Part shown: piece after piece, positions 7,101 to 11,685 of the stretch
Layout of the letters: every line of letters starts with the position of its first letter
Position numbering within the stretch: position 1 is the first letter of the stretch
Assembly (NCBI GenBank): GCA_002695445.1
Contig: NZOY01000064.1
Coordinates: 2,686 to 14,370, forward strand
Direction: 5' to 3'
DNA from: Flavobacteriaceae bacterium
Lineage (GTDB): Bacteria > Bacteroidota > Bacteroidia > Flavobacteriales > Flavobacteriaceae
DNA: 11,685 nucleotides
Position numbers and translations under genes: made by a program
The notes under the pieces: model-generated
Seen by the model: only the letters and a program-made list of their open reading frames with translations
What the model was told of the DNA's origin: nothing
Databases searched by the model: none

Positions 7101-8413
7101 ACTGGGTGACCCTTAAGCACATTTTCTAGAATGTCCCAAACTACAGGTTCTTTACGATCAATAATTTTTTTAGCAGATTTAACTGTTTTAACAATACCTC
7201 TTTCAATTAATTTACGAATTATAAAAGGCTTGTAAAGTTCAGCGGCCATTCCTTTTGGTAAACCACATTCAAAAAGTTTCAATTCAGGACCTACAACAAT
7301 GACAGAACGAGCCGAATAGTCAACTCTTTTACCAAGTAGATTTTGACGAAAACGTCCTTGTTTACCCTTTAAAGAGTCGGAAAGAGATTTTAGTGGTCGG
7401 TTAGAATCCGTTTTAACTGCGGAAGATTTTCTGGTATTGTCAAAAAGTGAATCAACTGATTCTTGAAGCATACGCTTTTCATTTCTCAAGATTACCTCAG
7501 GAGCCTTGATTTCTACTAATCTTTTTAAACGATTGTTTCTGATGATAACTCTTCTATAAAGATCGTTTAAGTCAGAAGTTGCAAAGCGCCCACCATCTAG
7601 AGGGACAAGTGGTCTTAGCTCTGGAGGAATGACAGGGATAACTTTCATTATCATCCATTCTGGCGAGTTGTCTCTGTTTTCATTCGCTTCTTTTAAAGCC
7701 TCAACTACTTGAAGCCTTTTTAAAGCTTCTGTTTTTCTTTGTTTTGAAGTTTCATTATTAGCTTTATGTCTTAATTCAAACGATAGAGCCTCTAAATCAA
7801 TTCTGGAAAGCAATTCAATTAAGCACTCGGCTCCCATCTTAGCAATAAACTTCTCAGGATCAGTATCTTCTAAAAACTGATTTTCAACTGGAAGTTGTTC
7901 CACAATATTCAAGTACTCTTCCTCGGTCAAGAAATCCATTTTTTGTATTGGTTCTCCTTCAGAATTTTTAGTATTTCCTGGTTGAATAACTACATACCGC
8001 TCATAATAAATAATCATATCTAACTTTTTGGAAGGGAGTCCAAGTAAGTATCCAATCTTGTTAGGAAGAGATCTAAAATACCAGATATGAGCAACAGGAA
8101 CAACTAAGTTTATGTGACCAACTCTATCACGTCTAACTTTCTTTTCTGTAACCTCTACTCCACAGCGATCACAAACAATTCCTTTATATCGAATACGTTT
8201 GTATTTTCCACATGCACACTCAAAGTCTTTCACAGGACCAAAAATTCTCTCACAGAATAAACCATCACGTTCAGGCTTATGAGTTCTATAATTGATAGTT
8301 TCAGGTTTAAGAACTTCCCCCCTTGAATTGCCGAGGATGACCTCTGGAGATGATAAACCAATAGTAATTTTATTGAACTTCTTTTGGGTAATAATTTCGT
8401 TGTTTTTAGGCAT
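4112..8413 (-). CDS. rpoC: DNA-directed RNA polymerase subunit beta'
   Basis: Largest catalytic subunit of RNA polymerase. At 1433 aa it has the usual Bacteroidota length. Visible landmarks in order: the N-terminal zinc site Cys66, Cys68, Cys81, Cys84 ([20 protein letters not shown]); the rudder/lid region near [19 protein letters not shown] (353-371); the catalytic magnesium loop NADFDGD (475-481, bases 6971-6991); the bridge-helix region through [24 protein letters not shown]; the second zinc site Cys825, Cys899, Cys906, Cys909; and the trigger-loop segment [15 protein letters not shown] (933-947), with His947 at the position of E. coli His936. The C-terminal SIGEP-to-end region contains the sandwich-barrel repeats and ends in an acidic tail. 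ATG at 8413 follows the rpoB stop by 20 bases, with no real Shine-Dalgarno. All key residues are intact. Confidence 0.98.
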   Translation of the reverse strand: MPKNNEIITQKKFNKITIGLSSPEVILGNSRGEVLKPETINYRTHKPERDGLFCERIFGPVKDFECACGKYKRIRYKGIVCDRCGVEVTEKKVRRDRVGHINLVVPVAHIWYFRSLPNKIGYLLGLPSKKLDMIIYYERYVVIQPGNTKNSEGEPIQKMDFLTEEEYLNIVEQLPVENQFLEDTDPEKFIAKMGAECLIELLSRIDLEALSFELRHKANNETSKQRKTEALKRLQVVEALKEANENRDNSPEWMIMKVIPVIPPELRPLVPLDGGRFATSDLNDLYRRVIIRNNRLKRLVEIKAPEVILRNEKRMLQESVDSLFDNTRKSSAVKTDSNRPLKSLSDSLKGKQGRFRQNLLGKRVDYSARSVIVVGPELKLFECGLPKGMAAELYKPFIIRKLIERGIVKTVKSAKKIIDRKEPVVWDILENVLKGHPVLLNRAPTLHRLGIQAFQPKLIEGKAIQLHPLVCTAFNADFDGDQMAVHLPLGPEAILEAQLLMLASHNILNPANGSPITVPSQDMVLGLYYMTKARKSSPELKLKGEGLTFYSVEEVHIAYNEKRVDLNAMIKIRAKDFNDEGKLVYKIIDSTVGRVLFNEVVPENAGYFNEVLTKKNLREIIGKILKLTSVPETAAFLDEIKDMGYNFAFRGGLSFSLGDIIIPEEKIDMIGSANDQVESITGNYNMGLITNNERYNQVIDVWTSTNAKLTEMAMNRISDDQQGFNSVFMMLDSGARGSKEQIRQLTGMRGLMAKPKKSNVGGGEIIENPILSNFKEGLSILEYFISTHGARKGLADTALKTADAGYLTRRLVDVSQDVIVNEEDCGTLRGIEVESLKKNEEVVETLGERILGRVSLHPVVDPRTDEVLAEAGVEFTEELVKKVESTAINSLEVRSPLTCEAEKGICAKCYGRNLSTGKMVQIGEAVGVVAAQSIGEPGTQLTLRTFHVGGVAGNISEENQLVAKFDGIAEIEDLKTVKGQDSEGNDASIVISRTAELKLVDANTKNVLNTHNIPYGSSIFIKDASKIKKGQVICEWDPFNGVIVSEFTGKISFENIEQGVTYQVEIDEQTGFQEKVISESRNKKLIPTLHINNAKGNTLRSYNLPVGAHLIVNDGESIKEGRTLVKIPRKSAKSGDITGGLPRVTELFEARNPSNPAVVSEIDGVVSFGKIKRGNREIIVESKYGDLKKYLVKLSNQILVQENDFIKAGMPLSDGSITPTDILNIKGPSAVQQYLVNEVQEVYRLQGVKINDKHFEVVVRQMMRKVKIEDAGDSIFLEGQLVYKIDFIKENDSLYGKKIVEEVGESENLKAGQMISARQLRDENSLLTREDKAPVIARDAIAATAKPELQGITRASLQTKSFISAASFQETTKVLNEAAVNGKIDSLEGLKENVIVGHKIPAGTGSREYDNIIVGSKDEYSSLLIDKEEELNF

Positions 8414-8433
8414 AACTCAATAATAATATTTAA

Positions 8434-11400
8434 TTATTCTTCTAATCTGATATCCAATCCTAATCCTTTCAACTCATGCATCAAAACGTTGAAGGATTCA
8501 GGTAACCCAGGTTCTGGAAGCATTTCTCCCTTAACAATGGATTCGTAAGTTTTTGCTCTACCGATAACATCATCAGACTTAACGGTTAAAATTTCCTGAA
8601 GTGTACTAGAGGCACCATATGCCTCCAATGCCCAGACTTCCATTTCACCAAATCTCTGTCCACCAAATTGAGCTTTACCGCCCAATGGTTGCTGAGTAAT
8701 CAAGGAATAAGGTCCAATAGATCTTGAATGCATTTTATCATCTACCATATGTCCCAATTTTAACATGTAAATGACTCCTACTGTAGCAGCCTGGTCGAAA
8801 CGTTCTCCTGTACCACCATCATAAAGATATGTATGACCGTACAGGGGGACATTCGCTTTTTCAGTCAACTCATTAATTTGGTCTATACTTGCACCATCAA
8901 AAATAGGAGTAGAATATTTCTCACTTAAGTTTAGTCCAGCCCATCCTAAGACTGTCTCATATATTTGACCAATGTTCATTCGTGAGGGTACACCAAGAGG
9001 ATTTAAAACAATATCAACTGGAGTACCATCCTCAAGGAAGGGCATTTCTTCTTCACGAACAATTCGCGCAACAATGCCTTTATTTCCATGGCGTCCAGCC
9101 ATTTTATCCCCTACCTTAAGTTTGCGTTTTTTTGCTACGTAAACCTTAGCCAATTTTTTAATTCCTGCTGGAAGTTCATCACCAACACTTATTGTAAATT
9201 TTTCTCTCCTTAAAGATCCTTGTAAATCATTTTCTTTTATTTTATAATTATGAATTAAATCTGCGATTAACTTGTTAACTTCAGGAGATGTTGTCCAAAT
9301 TCCCTTAGTTAGGTGAGTGTAATCCTCAACTTTGGAAAGCATTTTAATAGTATATTTTTTTCCTTTGGGTAGTACTTCCTCTCCGAGGTCATTTTGAACA
9401 CCTTGACATGTTTTACCATTGACAATATTGAAAAGCTTTTCAATTAAAATATTTTTCAATTCATCAAACTTAACTTTAAAATCTTGATCCAATAATTCTA
9501 AATCTTGCTTGTCTTGATTACGTTTTCTTTTATCTTTAACCGACCGAGTAAACAGCTTTTTATCAATTACAACGCCATTTAATGATGGAGGTGCTTTAAG
9601 TGATGCGTCCTTTACATCGCCCGCTTTATCACCAAAAATCGCTCGCAAAAGCTTTTCCTCAGGTGAAGGATCGGATTCCCCCTTAGGAGTAATTTTACCA
9701 ATCAAAATATCACCAGAGTTAACCTCAGCACCAATACGAATCATACCATTTTCATCTAAATCTTTTGTAGCTTCCTCACTAATATTAGGAATGTCATCGG
9801 TTAATTCTTCAGTGCCTAGCTTGGTATCTCTGACATCAATTGAGTATTCGTCAATATGAATGGAGGTAAATAAATCTTGCCTTACTACCTTTTCGGAAAT
9901 CACAATGGCGTCTTCAAAGTTATAACCTTTCCATGGCATAAATGCTACTTTCATATTTCTTCCAAGAGCTAGTTCTCCATTTTGAGTAGCATACCCTTCA
10001 GAAAGAACTTGGCCTTTTGTGACTCGGTCTCCTTTTCTAACAATTGGCTTAAGATTTATACAAGTTCCCTGATTTGTTTTTCTAAATTTAATTAGTTCAT
10101 AAGTTTTAGAGTCTCCATCGAAACTAACCAATCGTTCATCTTCTGTCATATCATATTTAATACTAATTTTATCAGCATCGACATATTCTACAATCCCATT
10201 ACCCTCAGCATTTATTAATACCCTTGAGTCAGAGGCTACCTGACGTTCTAATCCCGTACCTACTATAGGTGATTCTGGTTGAAGTAGAGGAACCGCTTGC
10301 CGCATCATATTTGATCCCATAAGTGCCCGATTAGCATCATCATGCTCTAAAAATGGAATTAGAGAAGCTGAGATCGAAGCAATTTGATTTGGTGCAACAT
10401 CTGTATAATTAATTTGGTCAGGAGTTACAACAGGAAAATCTGCTTGATCTCTGGCAATAACTTTTTCTGCAGTAATTTTTCCTGAATTATCATAAGGAAT
10501 ATTAGCCTGAGCTATTAAATTATTTTCTTCCTCCTCAGCACTTAAATAAATCGTTTTATTGAGGTCAATTTTCCCTTCTTCAACTTTTCTGTAAGGAGTT
10601 TCAATAAATCCAAGATTATTTACTTTGGCATACACTCCAAGAGAAGAAATCAAACCAATATTAGGTCCCTCAGGTGTTTCGATTGGACATAGTCTTCCAT
10701 AGTGAGTATAGTGAACATCTCTGACCTCAAATCCTGCCCGTTCTCTTGAAAGCCCACCAGGTCCTAATGCAGACAATCTTCTTTTGTGAGTGATTTCAGC
10801 TAATGGGTTTGTTTGGTCCATGAACTGTGATAGCTGATTAGTTCCAAAGAAGGTATTGATGACAGAGGATAAAGTTTTAGCATTAATTAGGTCAATGGGA
10901 GTAAAAACCTCGTTATCTCTAACATTCATTCTCTCTCTAATAGTTCTTGCCATTCTAGCTAAACCTACACCAAACTGAGAGGACAGTTGCTCACCAACTG
11001 TTCTGACCCTTCGGTTAGAAAGATGATCAATATCATCTATTTCTGCTTTTGAGTTAATAAGCTCAATTAAATATTTTATAATGGTGATTATATCAATTTT
11101 AGTTAAAATTTGTTTGTCCATCTCAACTTCCAAGTTGAGTTTTTTATTCATTCTATATCGTCCCACTTCACCAAGATTATATCGTTGATCCGAAAAGAAA
11201 AGCTTATCAATTATTCCTCTCGCAGTATCTTCATCAGGAGGCTCTGCATTCCTTAATTGTCGATAGATGTGTTCTACAGCTTCTTTTTCCGTATTCGTAG
11301 GATCTTTTTGTAAAGTGTTATGAATGATTGCATAATCTGACATGTGAGCGTCCTCTTTATGTAGTAGGATAGTTTTTGAATCAGCTTCAAGAATCATTTC

Positions 11401-11685
11401 AATGTGCTCCTTCTCAAGAATAGTGTCTCGATCAATTATAATTTCATTCCTCTCAATAGATATTACTTCTCCAGTATCCTCATCCACAAAATCTTCATGC
11501 CAAGTTTTTAATACCCTTGCAGCAAGTTTTCGATTCAAAACTTTTTTTAATCCAGTTTTCGAAACCTTGACCTCTTCAGCTAAATCGAATATTTCAAGAA
11601 TCTCTTTATCACTTTCATAACCAATGGCTCTAAACAATGTTGTCACTGGTAATTTTTTCTTACGATCAATGTAAGCATACATTAC
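8434..11685 (-). CDS. rpoB: DNA-directed RNA polymerase subunit beta, 5' end cut by window edge
   Basis: Second catalytic subunit of RNA polymerase. About 1083 C-terminal residues are visible. The reading frame runs off the right edge: the codon before the first visible Met (11680-11682) is GTA (Val), and [13 protein letters not shown] is internal sequence of the family, so that Met is not the start. Roughly 185 N-terminal residues should lie outside, judged from remembered Bacteroidota lengths. Counting from that Met, the rifampicin-site cluster is at 283-306 (bases 10765-10836), [24 protein letters not shown]. It is followed by [39 protein letters not shown]. The active-site lysine segment [12 protein letters not shown] is at 858-869. 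A Lys/Asp-rich, coiled-coil-like insertion at about 712-825 sits where E. coli carries its lineage insert. The C-terminus is complete ([10 protein letters not shown]). It is followed by rpoC in the same operon. Confidence 0.98.
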   Translation of the reverse strand, partial: VMYAYIDRKKKLPVTTLFRAIGYESDKEILEIFDLAEEVKVSKTGLKKVLNRKLAARVLKTWHEDFVDEDTGEVISIERNEIIIDRDTILEKEHIEMILEADSKTILLHKEDAHMSDYAIIHNTLQKDPTNTEKEAVEHIYRQLRNAEPPDEDTARGIIDKLFFSDQRYNLGEVGRYRMNKKLNLEVEMDKQILTKIDIITIIKYLIELINSKAEIDDIDHLSNRRVRTVGEQLSSQFGVGLARMARTIRERMNVRDNEVFTPIDLINAKTLSSVINTFFGTNQLSQFMDQTNPLAEITHKRRLSALGPGGLSRERAGFEVRDVHYTHYGRLCPIETPEGPNIGLISSLGVYAKVNNLGFIETPYRKVEEGKIDLNKTIYLSAEEEENNLIAQANIPYDNSGKITAEKVIARDQADFPVVTPDQINYTDVAPNQIASISASLIPFLEHDDANRALMGSNMMRQAVPLLQPESPIVGTGLERQVASDSRVLINAEGNGIVEYVDADKISIKYDMTEDERLVSFDGDSKTYELIKFRKTNQGTCINLKPIVRKGDRVTKGQVLSEGYATQNGELALGRNMKVAFMPWKGYNFEDAIVISEKVVRQDLFTSIHIDEYSIDVRDTKLGTEELTDDIPNISEEATKDLDENGMIRIGAEVNSGDILIGKITPKGESDPSPEEKLLRAIFGDKAGDVKDASLKAPPSLNGVVIDKKLFTRSVKDKRKRNQDKQDLELLDQDFKVKFDELKNILIEKLFNIVNGKTCQGVQNDLGEEVLPKGKKYTIKMLSKVEDYTHLTKGIWTTSPEVNKLIADLIHNYKIKENDLQGSLRREKFTISVGDELPAGIKKLAKVYVAKKRKLKVGDKMAGRHGNKGIVARIVREEEMPFLEDGTPVDIVLNPLGVPSRMNIGQIYETVLGWAGLNLSEKYSTPIFDGASIDQINELTEKANVPLYGHTYLYDGGTGERFDQAATVGVIYMLKLGHMVDDKMHSRSIGPYSLITQQPLGGKAQFGGQRFGEMEVWALEAYGASSTLQEILTVKSDDVIGRAKTYESIVKGEMLPEPGLPESFNVLMHELKGLGLDIRLEE

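Noticed and set aside
11402-11620. Plus-strand open frame opposite rpoB
   Set aside because: Antisense shadow of rpoB; Ser/Phe-rich composition is typical of an antisense frame.
11680-11682. ATG as the rpoB start codon
   Set aside because: It encodes an internal Met ([11 protein letters not shown]) with the frame open to the window edge, and the family's N-terminal region is missing.

Overview
This AT-rich window looks like chromosomal DNA from a member of the Bacteroidota, most likely a flavobacterium-like lineage. The evidence is the RpoB/RpoC sequence style (RpoC of 1433 residues; RpoB with [17 protein letters not shown] in the rifampicin-site region), a DUF3467 gene directly behind rpoC, a DUF4369 lipoprotein, and almost no Shine-Dalgarno signals. 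The lineage is inferred from remembered family features, not from a search.

Layout. Positions 1-112 are a short intergenic stretch with a perfect 7-bp inverted repeat. A plus-strand gene (113-850) encodes a lipoprotein with a DUF4369-like domain and no thioredoxin domain. It runs tail to tail, with no spacer, into a three-gene minus-strand cluster read from 2081 down to 851: type I isopentenyl-diphosphate isomerase (idi), a 6-pyruvoyl/6-carboxy-tetrahydropterin synthase family enzyme overlapping idi by ATGA, and an 89-residue protein of unknown function. A 92-bp divergent region (2082-2173) separates this cluster from plus-strand prfC, encoding peptide chain release factor RF3. After a 32-bp convergent gap comes the end of a minus-strand RNA polymerase operon, in transcription order rpoB (cut by the window edge), rpoC, and a small DUF3467 gene with a GTG start 4 bases after the rpoC stop.

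How the genes work together. rpoB and rpoC encode the two catalytic subunits of RNA polymerase. The DUF3467 protein is probably co-expressed with them, but its role is unknown. RF3 recycles class I release factors after translation termination. Idi balances IPP and DMAPP for isoprenoids. The pterin enzyme acts on dihydroneopterin triphosphate, and its active-site spacing resembles the tetrahydrobiopterin-type enzyme more than E. coli QueD. The lipoprotein and the 89-residue protein have no assigned function.

Overall this is an ordinary housekeeping region. I see no mobile element, CRISPR array, tRNA, rRNA or defence system. The points most worth a second look are the pterin-synthase subtype, the DUF3467 protein tied to rpoBC, the stand-alone DUF4369 lipoprotein, and poly-A tracts inside prfC.
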